DNA of 64,000 nt from Sphingomonas sp. TREG-RG-20F-R18-01 (GCF_022662475.1 NZ_JAKNQQ010000003.1:1-64000); one strand, 5' to 3'; counted from the stretch's first letter, positions 1-8,766 are shown. Program-made: numbers and translations. Notes: generated by a model from the letters alone, not told the origin.

Positions 1-266
1 CGGTCGACCGTTACTGCCGCAGCTCCGCCCGAAGGCACGTCGCGTATGCGCGGTTACGGTGTCCCGTACAAAAGCCCGTGAGTCGGGGTGTGCGCGCCGT
101 TTTGCATCCACGAGTCGGAGGCCACCGGCATGGCGCTTTTCACAGATATATTCCCCCTTGCTACGCCCGTGCCCGATCATCCCACGCCGTGCCGCATCAT
201 CCGTATCTTCCGCTTCGTTGCGAATCGTCTGGAACCCCGGCGATAAAACCGCACACAGTGTCGGTC

Positions 267-1199
267 ATGAACGACGCCGCCATCGAGCAGATTCTCGCTG
301 CACTCACGGTGGACGTGAAGGCGTTCGCGGTCTGTGAGTTCACCGCGACTTCGGCGATCGAAATCAAGCAACTCGACAAGATCGAAGTGCACTTCGTCCT
401 TGCTGGGACGCTCTATCTTGGTTTCCCGGGCGGCGAGCGCATCGCGGCGCCGGTGGGCAGCGTTGTTCTGGTGCCGGCCTATATCGATCAGATGATCGGC
501 GGCTCGGCCACGCCCTCCGAGATCTTTACCGCGCGGGAGACGTGCCGCAGGCGGCGCGACGGCCTGATGCATTACGACGCGACCCTGGGAAGCCGGAGCA
601 GCGTCGTCGTCGCCTGCGGCCAGATCAAAGCCGATATCGGCGGTTCGTTCGGGCCATTCGAGGGACTGAAAGGGCCGATCTGTGCTCACGTCGCCGATGA
701 GCCGATCGTCGGTGTCGCTTTCGCGACGATCCTTCGGGAAACGGGCGTTGCGTCGCTAGGAAGCAAGGCGCTGATCGGATCGCTGATGAAGGCGTGCGTC
801 ATCTTGGCGTTGCGCCGCTCCGCGCAGGAGCGCGGTGCACGGAACGTCCTCCCGGGCCTGTTCGAGCGGCCGTCGCTCGCTCGTGCGGTGGCGCTGATCG
901 TCGAGGACCCGACCGCGGATCATAGTCTGGCGGATCTCGCCCGAACCGCGGGCATGAGCAGGTCCAAATTCGCCAAGGTCTTCGCAGAGACGGTGGGATC
1001 GCCCCCCATGGAATTCGTCAGCCGTGCGCGTCTCGACAAAGCGCGGCGCATCCTCCTGTCGACGGAGATGTCCATCTCCGACATCGCCCATCATGTCGGC
1101 TTCGCCAGCCGCAGCCATTTCAGCCGAAGCTTTCGCAGCGAATTCGGCATCGATCCGAGCCGCATGCGCCTGAACGGAGAAATCCCGGGTGCGCATTAA
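267..1199 (+). CDS. AraC-family transcriptional regulator with N-terminal cupin-type sensor domain
   Basis: A 310-residue regulator. The first ~200 residues look like the cupin-like ligand-binding half found in AraC regulators. The last ~95 residues hold the two helix-turn-helix units: the first around SLADLARTAGMS, the second around ISDIAHHVGFASRSHFSRSF, with the typical FGIDPS end. The reading frame stays open back to position 78, but those extra 63 codons have no family resemblance. I therefore place the start at ATG 267, which gives a normal family length. No target can be deduced. The next gene is the ECF sigma operon, which has its own promoter. Nothing recognisable lies in bases 1-266. 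Confidence 0.85.
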   Translation: MNDAAIEQILAALTVDVKAFAVCEFTATSAIEIKQLDKIEVHFVLAGTLYLGFPGGERIAAPVGSVVLVPAYIDQMIGGSATPSEIFTARETCRRRRDGLMHYDATLGSRSSVVVACGQIKADIGGSFGPFEGLKGPICAHVADEPIVGVAFATILRETGVASLGSKALIGSLMKACVILALRRSAQERGARNVLPGLFERPSLARAVALIVEDPTADHSLADLARTAGMSRSKFAKVFAETVGSPPMEFVSRARLDKARRILLSTEMSISDIAHHVGFASRSHFSRSFRSEFGIDPSRMRLNGEIPGAH

Positions 1200-1283
1200 G
1201 TCAAATCCACTCCCAGTCCCGCGCTTGCGAAGCACTCCGGCACCAGGCCTGGGAAACCGGCGAATATTTATATCCCGCGAAGC

Positions 1284-1311
1284 TGTAACCACCCCGCCGG
1301 TTTCGCCGAAT
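1284..1311 (+). promoter_or_regulatory. ECF-type promoter of the sigma/anti-sigma operon (autoregulation)
   Basis: TGTAAC at 1284-1289, 16 bases, then CCGAAT at 1306-1311. The same two-box arrangement recurs seven more times in this window, always in front of a gene and in the right orientation. It matches the GTAACC-N16-CGAA motif known for Caulobacter SigF. Its place here implies that the sigma factor drives its own operon. Confidence 0.8.
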
Positions 1312-1391
1312 GTCGGGACGTGCAACCCCGCCTTCGCCTTGCGTATCCTCGATCGGCTGGCCCTGCGGCCCTGGCCCCGGGAAGCTTGACG

Positions 1392-1928
1392 TTGAGCAAG
1401 TCCGCCGATCAATGGGGCCAATTGATGGCCGCGGCGCAAGCAGGGCACGCCGCCGCCTATCGGCGGTTGCTCGACGAAATCCGGCATTGGCTGAAGGGTT
1501 TCTACGCACGGCGGCTTCCCCCGGCGATGGTCGACGACGCGGTCCAGGACACGCTGATCGCGATCCATGAGAAGCGCCACACCTATGACCCGCACCGGCC
1601 GTTCAAGCCGTGGCTGGTGGCGGTCGCCCGGTACAAGTGGATCGATCGCTTACGGTCGATGAGCCGCTCGAGGACGGAGGAACTGCCCGAGGAGATCGCT
1701 GTCGAGGACCATGAGAGCAGCGTGACCAGCTCGGTGGTTCTGGCGCGATTGATGACCGAGTTGAAACCCGCCCAGGCCGAAGCCATTCGGCTCGTGAAGA
1801 TCGAGGGATTTTCGGTAGAGGAAGCCTCGGAGCGGACCGGCCAGTCGGGATCGCTGATCAAGGTCAACATCCACCGCGGGCTGGCGCGGCTGGCCGCGAT
1901 TGTTCAGAAGCAAGCCGATGTCGAATGA
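1392..1928 (+). CDS. sigF: ECF RNA polymerase sigma factor, SigF-like
   Basis: A 178-residue ECF sigma factor. Region 2 runs through DDAVQDTLIAIHEKRHTYD and PFKPWLVAVARYKWIDRLR. Region 4 is the C-terminal helix-turn-helix around EAIRLVKIEGFSVEEASERT and GSLIKVNIHRGLARL. The frame is open from a GTG at 1320, but that codon lies right at the expected transcription start. TTG 1392, with GGGA eight bases upstream, gives the usual family length and is preferred. The stop overlaps the start of the NrsF-like gene, so the two are translationally coupled. In Caulobacter this pair (SigF/NrsF) responds to heavy metals. The local promoters suggest it controls the bufferin genes and several exported enzymes here. 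Confidence 0.85.
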   Translation: MSKSADQWGQLMAAAQAGHAAAYRRLLDEIRHWLKGFYARRLPPAMVDDAVQDTLIAIHEKRHTYDPHRPFKPWLVAVARYKWIDRLRSMSRSRTEELPEEIAVEDHESSVTSSVVLARLMTELKPAQAEAIRLVKIEGFSVEEASERTGQSGSLIKVNIHRGLARLAAIVQKQADVE

Positions 1929-2559
1929 TCCGTTGATTGATACACTAACACGAGATCTTCGTCCGGTCGCCCGGCCGAGGTTCGGCGCGCAGAGTCTTAT
2001 CCTCCTCCTGCTCGCGGTCGTCGAGCTTGCGGGCTTCCTGGCGCTTGGCACGATCCGGCCCGATATCGGTGCGGCGCTCGGCCGTGCGGCCTTTTGGTGG
2101 AAGATGGCGGGGCTCGCAGTGCTTGCGCTCATCGGCGTGGTTGTGGCGTTGCGGTCCTTCAGCCCGGAATCGTCGCCGCGCAAGGGACTCCGCCGCTGGG
2201 CGCTTGCCCTTGGCGGGATCCTCTTCGCCGGCACCGTCCTCGGTGTTGCCGGTCAGGGGCTGGAGGGGCTCGCGGCGCGGTTGATGTGGCGGATGGGCAT
2301 CGAGTGCCTCACCGTCATGACGATCCTATCGGTTCCGCCCGTGGTCGCGCTGGGCTATATGATGCGCCAGGGGGCGCCGACCGATCATCCGGCCAGCGCC
2401 GCCGCCGTCGGCGTCGCGGCGGCCGCGTGGGGCGCGTTCATTTTCGCGTTTCACTGCCCGAGCGACGATCCCTTCTACATCGTGGTCTGGTACGCCCTCG
2501 GCTGCGCCGCCATTACGCTGCTCGCGCGGGCCATCCTACCCCAGATCTCACGCTGGTAG
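1918..2559 (+). CDS. nrsF: NrsF-type (DUF1109) integral membrane anti-sigma factor
   Basis: A 213-residue protein with about six hydrophobic segments, which fits DUF1109/NrsF. It is expected to hold the ECF sigma factor at the inner membrane until a signal releases it. Cys130 (in GIEC) and Cys180 (in FAFHC) sit almost exactly where the two functional cysteines of Caulobacter NrsF are reported. The open frame begins at 1900, but ATG 1918 is taken as the start. It overlaps the sigma gene by 11 bases, as expected for a coupled sigma/anti-sigma pair. A paralogue is encoded at 8851-9498. Confidence 0.88.
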   Translation: MSNDPLIDTLTRDLRPVARPRFGAQSLILLLLAVVELAGFLALGTIRPDIGAALGRAAFWWKMAGLAVLALIGVVVALRSFSPESSPRKGLRRWALALGGILFAGTVLGVAGQGLEGLAARLMWRMGIECLTVMTILSVPPVVALGYMMRQGAPTDHPASAAAVGVAAAAWGAFIFAFHCPSDDPFYIVVWYALGCAAITLLARAILPQISRW

Positions 2560-2668
2560 CGGCACCGACGCGCGAAAGGCCGTAGCTGCGGGTGGGCGAT
2601 CGGCCGACGGTCGTGATGGTCGGCGACGCCATGTCCCCCCTTTCGAGCGTGCCTTTTCAAACCACGAA

Positions 2669-2703
2669 ATACCGTCCGGCAGCCTTCGGCCGCCGGACGG
2701 TAT
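2669..2703. terminator. Bidirectional hairpin between convergent nrsF and bufferin gene
   Basis: ATACCGTCCGGC (2669-2680) pairs perfectly with 2692-2703, giving a 12-bp stem and an 11-base loop. It lies between two convergent genes with nothing else in the gap, so it probably ends transcription from both sides. Confidence 0.65.
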
Positions 2704-2749
2704 TGCCGCGTAGCCGGGGCCTGGCGGTCCAGCCGAGGCCTTGGGCTGC

Positions 2750-3028
2750 TCAGCCGGCCGGCGGGGTGAGGCTGCCGCCCATCTTCGCGCACGACTTGGC
2801 GGAGAGGTCCTTGAAACCCTGGCCCTTGCAGTCGTTCTGGCCCTTGCATTCGTGCGTGCCCGACTTGCAATCCGACTGACCCTTGCACGAATTGACGCCG
2901 TAACACGGCTGCACCTTGCCCGAAGCGTGCGCGCCGGCGGCTTGAGCCGGGCTCACCGAAGCGACGCCGGCGATGGCGAGCATGGCGGCGGCGGAAGCGA
3001 TGGCAGCGCCGGTCTTGAAGGTTTTCAT
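2750..3028 (-). CDS. Bufferin-like cysteine-rich precursor peptide, KGQ-repeat type
   Basis: A 92-residue secreted peptide. A signal peptide of about 30 residues ends at SPAQA. The core has six cysteines (42, 48, 54, 61, 67, 80) in a repetitive pattern: NSCKGQSDC, then HECKGQNDCKGQG. This resembles the second class of MNIO-modified bufferin precursors (copper-binding RiPP-like peptides) more than the classic four-cysteine DUF2282 type. The start is ATG 3028 with CAGGAG upstream; the longer open frame to 3334 runs through the promoter region. It is divergent from the four-cysteine precursor, and each has its own ECF-type promoter in the shared gap. It is probably modified by the MNIO enzyme at 3547, but that is inference. 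Confidence 0.8.
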   Translation of the reverse strand: MKTFKTGAAIASAAAMLAIAGVASVSPAQAAGAHASGKVQPCYGVNSCKGQSDCKSGTHECKGQNDCKGQGFKDLSAKSCAKMGGSLTPPAG

Positions 3029-3075
3029 AGCAAACTCCTGAATAGAGAGATGGTGTTGCCGAGTGGCACCGATGA

Positions 3076-3103
3076 TTTCGTCGCTGAAAGACTGTCGGTT
3101 ACA
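3076..3103 (-). promoter_or_regulatory. ECF-type promoter for the minus-strand bufferin-like gene
   Basis: Read on the minus strand: TGTAAC (3103-3098), 16 bases, ACGAAA (3081-3076). It lies about 50 bases upstream of ATG 3028. Confidence 0.78.
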
Positions 3104-3135
3104 GACCAAGTCTAAATCTAAATGCAAAATATCGC

Positions 3136-3163
3136 TGTAACCGCAACGCCAATTCAAGCGAAT
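3136..3163 (+). promoter_or_regulatory. ECF-type promoter for the bufABC-doxX operon
   Basis: TGTAAC (3136-3141), 16 bases, GCGAAT (3158-3163), about 95 bases before the precursor gene at 3257. Only 32 bases separate it from the divergent promoter of the other precursor. Confidence 0.78.
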
Positions 3164-3256
3164 CCGTCGGCATGGTCCGACCCTGCCAGCCTCCCGGACC
3201 ATCGTACGGCGCCCTATCCTGCGGGCGCCGTACGTGAGGCTGATCGGAGACTGTAC

Positions 3257-3535
3257 ATGACCAACCGTACGACTACCGCGCTCAGCGCCCTGCTCCTCGC
3301 GTCGCTCGCGGCGGGCGCCACCACCGCCGCCCACGCCCAGGCGAGCAAGCCGATGGAGAAATGCTACGGCGTCGCCAAGGCCGGCAAGAACGACTGCAAG
3401 GCCGGCGCCGGCACCACCTGCGCGGGCACGTCGAAGGTCAACTATCAGAAGGACGCCTGGAAGCTCGTGCCGGCCGGCACCTGCGCCAGGATAAAGACGC
3501 CTGCCGGCTTCGGCTCGCTGACGCCCGGCGCCTGA
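3257..3535 (+). CDS. bufA: DUF2282-type bufferin precursor peptide
   Basis: A 92-residue secreted peptide with a signal sequence ending near AAHAQA. The mature part has four cysteines (36, 47, 55, 76) in the DUF2282 pattern: [25 protein letters not shown]. Such peptides have cysteine-based residues oxidised by an MNIO enzyme and are reported to bind copper. The start is ATG 3257 after CGGAGA, about 95 bases downstream of the ECF-type promoter. The MNIO gene follows after 11 bases, so this is almost certainly its substrate. It has the same length as the divergent peptide at 2750-3028 but a different cysteine layout. Confidence 0.88.
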   Translation: MTNRTTTALSALLLASLAAGATTAAHAQASKPMEKCYGVAKAGKNDCKAGAGTTCAGTSKVNYQKDAWKLVPAGTCARIKTPAGFGSLTPGA

Positions 3536-3546
3536 GCGCGCGTCCG

Positions 3547-4380
3547 ATGATCATGACCGCAGGCCTGGGTTTCAAGCTCGAGCATCTCGACGAAGCGCTG
3601 ACGGCGCGAAACCTGGGCCTGTGGTTCGAGGTCCATGCCGAAAACTATATGGTCGATGGCGGGCCGCGGCTGCGCGCGCTGATGGAGCTCGCCGAGCGCT
3701 TTGCGATCTCGCTCCACGGCGTCGGCCTCTCGCTCGCGTCGGTGGAACCGCCTTCGCGCGATCATCTCCGCAGGCTACGGGTCCTCGCCGAGCGCGTTCG
3801 CCCGGCTGCCATTTCGGACCATCTGGCATGGCAGAGATGGAAGGGTGCGCATCATGCCGACTTCCTCCCGTTCCCGCGAACGCGCCAGGCGCTCGACATC
3901 ACCGCGGATAACGTGGCGCGCGTGCAGGACGCGCTCGGCCGATCGATCCTGGTCGAAAATCCCTCGCTGTATATCGATCTGCCCGGACATGATTTCGACG
4001 AGGCGACCTTCCTTTCGGAGCTGACGGCGCGCACGGGGTGCGGGCTGCTGGTCGACGTGAACAACATCTTCGTCAGTGCGGCGAACCTGCGCTTTTCGCC
4101 GGAAGTCCGGATCGACGCGATCCCGGCCGCGATCATCGGCGAGATCCACCTCGCCGGTCACCGCCCCGATCCGGACCCCGTAAGCGGATTGCTGATCGAC
4201 AGCCATGACGCGCCGGTCTCCGACCCGGTCTGGCTGCTCTATCAACGCCTGATCGACCGCGTCGGCCCGCGTCCGACTCTGATCGAACGTGATGACGAGA
4301 TTCCGCCCTTCGCGGAACTGATGCTGGAGCGCGACCGCGCGCACCATCTGCTCGAACAGAGGATGCCGATCGATGCTTGA
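3547..4380 (+). CDS. bufB: MNIO (DUF692) multinuclear non-heme iron oxidase, bufferin maturase
   Basis: A 277-residue TIM-barrel-type DUF692 enzyme. Likely metal ligands are visible in order: His57 (SLHGVG), His92 (SDHLAW), Glu137/Asn138 (ENPS), Asp170/Asn172 (VDVNN), His201 and His205 (EIHLAGH), His220 (DSHD) and Glu247 (IERDD). MNIOs use two or three iron atoms to modify cysteines in a precursor. The partner here should be the four-cysteine peptide directly upstream. Start ATG 3547 is chosen, with ATG 3553 as an alternative. The end overlaps the DUF2063 gene by 8 bases. A second MNIO gene is at 9600-10442. Confidence 0.92.
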   Translation: MIMTAGLGFKLEHLDEALTARNLGLWFEVHAENYMVDGGPRLRALMELAERFAISLHGVGLSLASVEPPSRDHLRRLRVLAERVRPAAISDHLAWQRWKGAHHADFLPFPRTRQALDITADNVARVQDALGRSILVENPSLYIDLPGHDFDEATFLSELTARTGCGLLVDVNNIFVSAANLRFSPEVRIDAIPAAIIGEIHLAGHRPDPDPVSGLLIDSHDAPVSDPVWLLYQRLIDRVGPRPTLIERDDEIPPFAELMLERDRAHHLLEQRMPIDA

Positions 4381-5107
4381 TGCCGCCGATTTCCAGCACG
4401 CCTTCGGCGCCATGCTCGCCGTCCCGGACACGTCGAACGATCCGGCGCTGCGGCGCGCGCTCGCGGTCCATCGCAATACCGCGAGCAAGGCGGCGCTGGA
4501 CGCGCTGTTCGCCAATTACCCGGTGACCGCGGCGATGGTCGGAGACGACGCTTTCTCCGCGTGCGCGACGTCCTATGTCGAGGTTGCCCCGCCGCGCGAG
4601 CCGCGGCTTTGCCTGTATGGCGACAGGTTCGCACCCTTCGTCGACGCCTGGACGCCGTTTGCCGAAGCACCGTATCTCGGCGCCGTGGCGGCGCTCGAGC
4701 GGACCGTGACCGAGGCGTTGTTTTCCGCAGACCGTCCACCGCTCGACGCGGCGGCGCTTTCGCGCGGGCTCGATCCGAAAGCAGCGTTGCATCGGCATCC
4801 CGCAACCCGGATCGTGACAGCCCCCATGCCGGCAGCAAGTCTGTGGCTGGCGCATCAGCCGGACGCCGGACCCGACGCGTTCGACGCGATCGTCTGGGGG
4901 GCCGAGATCGCCCTCGTCACGCGGCCGGGCGACGCGGTCGAGGTTCGCACTATCGATGCGCCGACCAGAGCCTTCCTCGCGGGCGCGACGCTCGCCGAAG
5001 CCGCCGCCAACGCGGCAGGTGAAGGCGGCGACGTCGCATCGATCTTCGCACTGCTGCTGTCCGCCGGCGCGTTCGCCGAAGCGCTTCCAAGGGAACACCG
5101 ACCATGA
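4373..5107 (+). CDS. bufC: DUF2063 MNIO partner protein
   Basis: A 244-residue DUF2063 protein. The N-terminal ~95 residues are the helical DUF2063 domain ([20 protein letters not shown] and the downstream [10 protein letters not shown] region). The C-terminal half is the mixed domain thought to recognise the precursor leader. In bufferin and related clusters this protein is the obligate partner that presents the peptide to the MNIO. It overlaps bufB by 8 bases and the DoxX gene by 4 bases, so the whole operon is translationally coupled. Confidence 0.88.
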   Translation: MLDAADFQHAFGAMLAVPDTSNDPALRRALAVHRNTASKAALDALFANYPVTAAMVGDDAFSACATSYVEVAPPREPRLCLYGDRFAPFVDAWTPFAEAPYLGAVAALERTVTEALFSADRPPLDAAALSRGLDPKAALHRHPATRIVTAPMPAASLWLAHQPDAGPDAFDAIVWGAEIALVTRPGDAVEVRTIDAPTRAFLAGATLAEAAANAAGEGGDVASIFALLLSAGAFAEALPREHRP

Positions 5108-5568
5108 ACCTTTACGCCCGTTTCTGCTCACGGCTCGACCGGCTTCCCGGCTCGATCCTGCTATTGGTCGCGCGCCTCGGCGTGGCCGCGATCTTCTTCA
5201 TGTCGGGGCGGACCAAGGTCGATGGCCTGCTGCACATCACCGACAGCACCTACACGCTGTTCGAAACCGACTATAAGCTTCCGCTGATCCCGCCGCATGT
5301 CGCGGCGCACCTGGCGACCTACCAAGAGCATCTGTTCCCGATCCTGCTGGTGCTCGGGCTGTTCAACCGGGTCGCGGCGCTGGGCCTGCTCGGCATGACC
5401 ACAGTCATCGAGGTGTTCGTCTACCCGGACGCCTGGCCGACCCATCTGAGCTGGGCGGGTCTGCTGCTCCCCATCATCTTCCGGGGCGGCGGTACATTCT
5501 CGTTCGACCATCTGCTGGGCCTGGATCCGACGCGCGCGCGCAAGGCACGGGAGTATGCGGCAGACTGA
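5104..5568 (+). CDS. DoxX-family inner-membrane protein
   Basis: A 154-residue protein with about four hydrophobic segments, starting around [20 protein letters not shown], which is typical of the DoxX/SURF4 family. DoxX genes commonly end bufferin-type MNIO operons. Their exact role is unknown; a redox or export-related membrane function is often proposed. The ATGA overlap with bufC places it in the same transcript. Confidence 0.85.
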   Translation: MNLYARFCSRLDRLPGSILLLVARLGVAAIFFMSGRTKVDGLLHITDSTYTLFETDYKLPLIPPHVAAHLATYQEHLFPILLVLGLFNRVAALGLLGMTTVIEVFVYPDAWPTHLSWAGLLLPIIFRGGGTFSFDHLLGLDPTRARKAREYAAD

Positions 5569-5584
5569 TCCCCGAGGAGCGCGT

Positions 5585-5600
5585 CGCCGCGCTTGCGGCG
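5585..5600. terminator. Short GC hairpin between convergent genes
   Basis: CGCCGC, a four-base loop, then GCGGCG, in the 39-base gap between the DoxX gene and the convergent hydrolase gene. It has no T-run, so its role as a terminator is tentative. Confidence 0.35.
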
Positions 5601-5607
5601 TCGGCGA

Positions 5608-6546
5608 TCAAGGCTGCGAGGACCAAGGTTGCGGCACCCAGTTATACCCCGTCGTGTTGCGGACGACATGTCCCAGCCCGGGGAACGAGATATGGGCGCC
5701 ACCCACGAGCATACCGCTTTCGGCCGTCTCCGCCAGAATACGGCCGCGCGTGGCCGCGGCAGCTTTCGGATCGACGTCATAGTGGATCGTCACCGAGGGT
5801 TCCTGAAACTGTACCTCGGCCGAATGAATGACGTCACCCCACAACAGCAGCCGCTCGCCCTTGCTGTCGATGATATAGCCGCTTTGTCCTGGTGTGTGCC
5901 CGCGCAGCGGAATGGCACGGACGCCGGGAAACAGGCTGGTCGGTGCCTCGAAGGTCTTCAATCGACCTGCGGCCACATAGGGACCGACCGTCTTTTGCGA
6001 CTGCTCGAATGTACTGCGTTGTCCCGCTGGCGCGCGCGCTTCTGCCGCCTTGCTCAGCCACAGCGCGGGGTCGGCTGCATCGACATAGACGGTCGCGGCC
6101 GGGAAGACCCGTCGACCACCGATCGAAAGGCCACCGGAATGGTCGCCGTGAATATGCGTTAGCAGGATCGTGTCGATATCCTCGGGCACGTAACCCGCGC
6201 TGCGCAGATTGGCGACGAGCTGTCCGGCGACGCCCGCGCCGAACAGTTCGCCAGCCCCGGTGTCGATCAGGATGCGATGCGCGCCCGTGTCGATCAGGTA
6301 GCAGTTGATCGACAGCCGCGCCGGAAGCGCCTGATGCTGCCTCCGGTAGCGATCGCGGACCAGATCCGGATCGCTCATGATGGCCGGCAGGTCCCGATCT
6401 ACCGACCCGTCCGACAGGACCGTCACGCGGAAATCGCCGAGCTGCATCCGATAGTAGCCCGGCGACTGTGGCCACGAGGCCTGCGCTACGGACGCTGCCG
6501 GAACGGTGGTAAGCAGGGCGGCCGCCAAAGTTTTGCCGATATTCAT
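5608..6546 (-). CDS. Secreted metallo-beta-lactamase-fold hydrolase
   Basis: A 312-residue protein with a signal peptide ending near VAQA. The metal-binding motif THIHGDH (His131, His133, Asp135, His136) is present, followed by further fold landmarks: RGHTPGQ and LLWGDVIHS. The family includes quorum-quenching lactonases and related esterases. The mature part most resembles the YtnP/lactonase-like group, so a lactone substrate is plausible but unproven. It is transcribed divergently from a LysR gene 100 bp away, its likely regulator. Confidence 0.82.
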   Translation of the reverse strand: MNIGKTLAAALLTTVPAASVAQASWPQSPGYYRMQLGDFRVTVLSDGSVDRDLPAIMSDPDLVRDRYRRQHQALPARLSINCYLIDTGAHRILIDTGAGELFGAGVAGQLVANLRSAGYVPEDIDTILLTHIHGDHSGGLSIGGRRVFPAATVYVDAADPALWLSKAAEARAPAGQRSTFEQSQKTVGPYVAAGRLKTFEAPTSLFPGVRAIPLRGHTPGQSGYIIDSKGERLLLWGDVIHSAEVQFQEPSVTIHYDVDPKAAAATRGRILAETAESGMLVGGAHISFPGLGHVVRNTTGYNWVPQPWSSQP

Positions 6547-6648
6547 CGTTCGTCTCCTCTTGATACGAGCAGATAGTCGCCATCGACCGCGCCGATTAGC
6601 CGCCGTTCAAGGTATTCAGCGGACCTTATTCGGTCTAATAGAGATTCG

Positions 6649-7542
6649 ATGTCTGCCGATGATACGCTCGCCTTTCTTGCGGTTGCCCAGTTCGGGGGCT
6701 TCACGGCCGCTGCATCGCGGTTGCGCCAGCCGAAAACCAACTTGGTGCGGCGGGTCCGTGCGCTCGAAACCGCGCTCGGGGCGCGGCTGTTCGATCGTAC
6801 GACCCGGTCCCTGTCGCTGACCGAAGCCGGCTATGAATATCGCCGGCATCTCGGAGATTGGGGGCAAATGCTGGCCGCAGCCGAACAGGCGGTCAGAGAC
6901 CTGCAAGGCGAGGCGGCCGGCTGGATCAGGATCAGCCTGCCCCATTCGCTGGCGGTGGGCGTCGTCGCGCCGCTGCTGGTCGAGTTCGGTAGGCTGCATC
7001 CGCACATCCGCTTCGATCTGCGGATCGATCATCGCCCGACGGATCTGATTGGCGAGGATGTCGATATCGCTCTGCGGCTCGGCCCGCTTCCCGACAGTGC
7101 GCTGGTCGCGCGGCGACTGACGCGATTCCCGAACCGGATCTACGCGGCGCCCGCGTATCTCGACCGTCGGGGAATGCCGTCGCAACCAACCGACCTGCTG
7201 GATCACGCGACGCTCGCCAATCGCCTGGCCGAGCGCCAGGATGGCCATGCGTGGGGGCTGAGCGACGGTGGCCCGGTCCAGGACTACGCGATCGCGCCGG
7301 TGATGATCGCCGACGATCCGTCCGCACTGCTCGGAGCGCTCGAAGCCGGATTTGGTTTGATGTTGGCGACCGATCAGCTCGTCGCTCCGCTGGTGGCGAA
7401 TGGTCTGGTCGTTCCCGTGTTGCAGCGCTGGACGGGTCGTATGCCGGAATTGCATGCGGTGTTTCCGACCGGTCGTGGGCGCTTCCTCAAAATCCGGCTG
7501 TTAATCGATTTTCTCGCGGCGCGCTTTGCGGGCGATCGGTGA
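6649..7542 (+). CDS. LysR-family transcriptional regulator
   Basis: A 297-residue LysR protein. The N-terminal helix-turn-helix (AVAQFGGFTAAASRLRQPKT, then ALGARLFDRTTRSLSLTEAG) is followed by a periplasmic-binding-protein-like effector domain from about residue 90 (LPHSLAVGVVAPLL). It is divergent from the MBL-fold hydrolase. The gap holds an imperfect dyad (GACC at 6622-6625, GGTC at 6632-6635, flanked by ATT and AAT) that could be its binding site. Confidence 0.88.
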   Translation: MSADDTLAFLAVAQFGGFTAAASRLRQPKTNLVRRVRALETALGARLFDRTTRSLSLTEAGYEYRRHLGDWGQMLAAAEQAVRDLQGEAAGWIRISLPHSLAVGVVAPLLVEFGRLHPHIRFDLRIDHRPTDLIGEDVDIALRLGPLPDSALVARRLTRFPNRIYAAPAYLDRRGMPSQPTDLLDHATLANRLAERQDGHAWGLSDGGPVQDYAIAPVMIADDPSALLGALEAGFGLMLATDQLVAPLVANGLVVPVLQRWTGRMPELHAVFPTGRGRFLKIRLLIDFLAARFAGDR

Positions 7543-7548
7543 TTCGGA

Positions 7549-8523
7549 TCAATCCGACGTTATGCGCGCGCGCAATCTGGCCAAGGGCGCTCGGTTGTCG
7601 AGCATGAGTTGGCCATTCGCGCCCGTTACAATTCCAAGCTCTTGAAAGAGGTCGACCAGGTCGGTCGATACAGCGGTGGTGGCGAAACGGCTGTAGAGTT
7701 TGCCGAGCGATGTCGCACCGATCGCCGCGTCTCCGACCATCATCAGCTGTTCGGGCGACCAGGTCGCCGTGTTGCCGCCGCTCATGCGGTTGATGTGCCG
7801 GAGGGCGTCGCGGAGCGACCGGGCGCCCTTCGTGTCGCGATAGATGCTGATTTCGGCGAGCAGCCAGAACAGCGCCCCGCCCCAATACAGCCTGCCCCAG
7901 GCACGGGTCCCGTCCATGCCCGCGTCGCCGGCCCGCGGAATTCCCTTGGCCATTCCCGCGGCCGCCGCCTGCCAGACCGCTTCGGGGGTCAGCTGGCCGA
8001 TAAGGGCGCGGGCGATCGGCTCGACATAGGTCGCATTCCCTTCCTGCAGCCAGAGCGCGCGGCGCGGCAGGTCGGGCAGGGCGGTATGGACCATCTCGTG
8101 CACCAGCACCCAATCGCGGTCGAACGCCGCACGGCCGGCGTCCATGCCGACATGGATCCGGGTCGCCGAGCCGGCGTACCCGAACGTGGTGGCATGCCCG
8201 ACGCGATCGCCGGGCTCGGCGATGATCAGCAGGCCGTGATCGCTGACGGGATACCGGCCGAAATAGGCCGTCAGCGCCATCGCCGCAGTGCGCACCCAGG
8301 CAAGGACGGGGCCTCGTGCGAGACCCTGCGCGCCGTCGGCAAACACGAGACGGATCGTCCCGCCACCGATCTGCAGCTGGTCCCCGGGTTGGTTGCGCAA
8401 GGCCGCGTACAGGGTGTCGGGATCGTCATAGGCAGGCGCCGCGCCGGCGCCGGCAAGCGACGCGCCGCCGATGGCTGTTGCACCCAGGCCCAGAAGGACG
8501 GCGCGCCGATCGAACCGCGCCAT
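7549..8523 (-). CDS. Exported HExxH (gluzincin-like) metalloprotease-like protein
   Basis: A 324-residue protein. The N-terminus (FDRRAVLLGLGATAIGGASL) looks like a Tat-type signal, though it has only two adjacent arginines and a loose consensus. The zinc motif is HEMVH at residues 142-146, with Glu161 in WLQEGNATYVEP placed as the third ligand of a gluzincin. No close family is recognised. It has an ECF-type promoter ~100 bases upstream, so it is probably a member of the sigma regulon and may act in the periplasm. It ends 7 bases from the convergent LysR gene. Confidence 0.75.
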   Translation of the reverse strand: MARFDRRAVLLGLGATAIGGASLAGAGAAPAYDDPDTLYAALRNQPGDQLQIGGGTIRLVFADGAQGLARGPVLAWVRTAAMALTAYFGRYPVSDHGLLIIAEPGDRVGHATTFGYAGSATRIHVGMDAGRAAFDRDWVLVHEMVHTALPDLPRRALWLQEGNATYVEPIARALIGQLTPEAVWQAAAAGMAKGIPRAGDAGMDGTRAWGRLYWGGALFWLLAEISIYRDTKGARSLRDALRHINRMSGGNTATWSPEQLMMVGDAAIGATSLGKLYSRFATTAVSTDLVDLFQELGIVTGANGQLMLDNRAPLARLRARITSD

Positions 8524-8626
8524 GGATCAGCGCAACGCAGCGGCGGCAGCGAGCGCCGGAGCGGCGGACGGCAGGAGGCGAGCGATGGACATGGTTGGAC
8601 TTCCGTTGCCGAGGAACACCGCGTGT

Positions 8627-8654
8627 ATCCGGCCGCAGGGGGGCGAAGGTTACG
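8627..8654 (-). promoter_or_regulatory. ECF-type promoter for the HExxH protein gene
   Basis: Minus strand: CGTAAC (8654-8649), 16 bases, CCGGAT (8632-8627). It differs from the best sites at the first base and at one base of the second box. Confidence 0.65.
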
Positions 8655-8766
8655 CTTCGCTCGCCTTCTTGGCTGCGATTACTGGTCCGGCCTGCGGGAG
8701 CGCATCGGTCGCCGCGCCGTCTCCCGGTGGCGGCCGGGTGGTGCGGTTACGGCCAGGCTTCCTTGG

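Noticed and set aside
2892..2919. Another GTAAC box followed by CCGAAG
   Set aside because: It lies inside the precursor coding region on the wrong strand, with a 15-base spacer and no gene downstream in that direction.
8746..8751. GTTACG (minus-strand CGTAAC) next to the promoter at 8767
   Set aside because: No CGAA-type second box is found 16 bases downstream on the minus strand (CACCGG instead).
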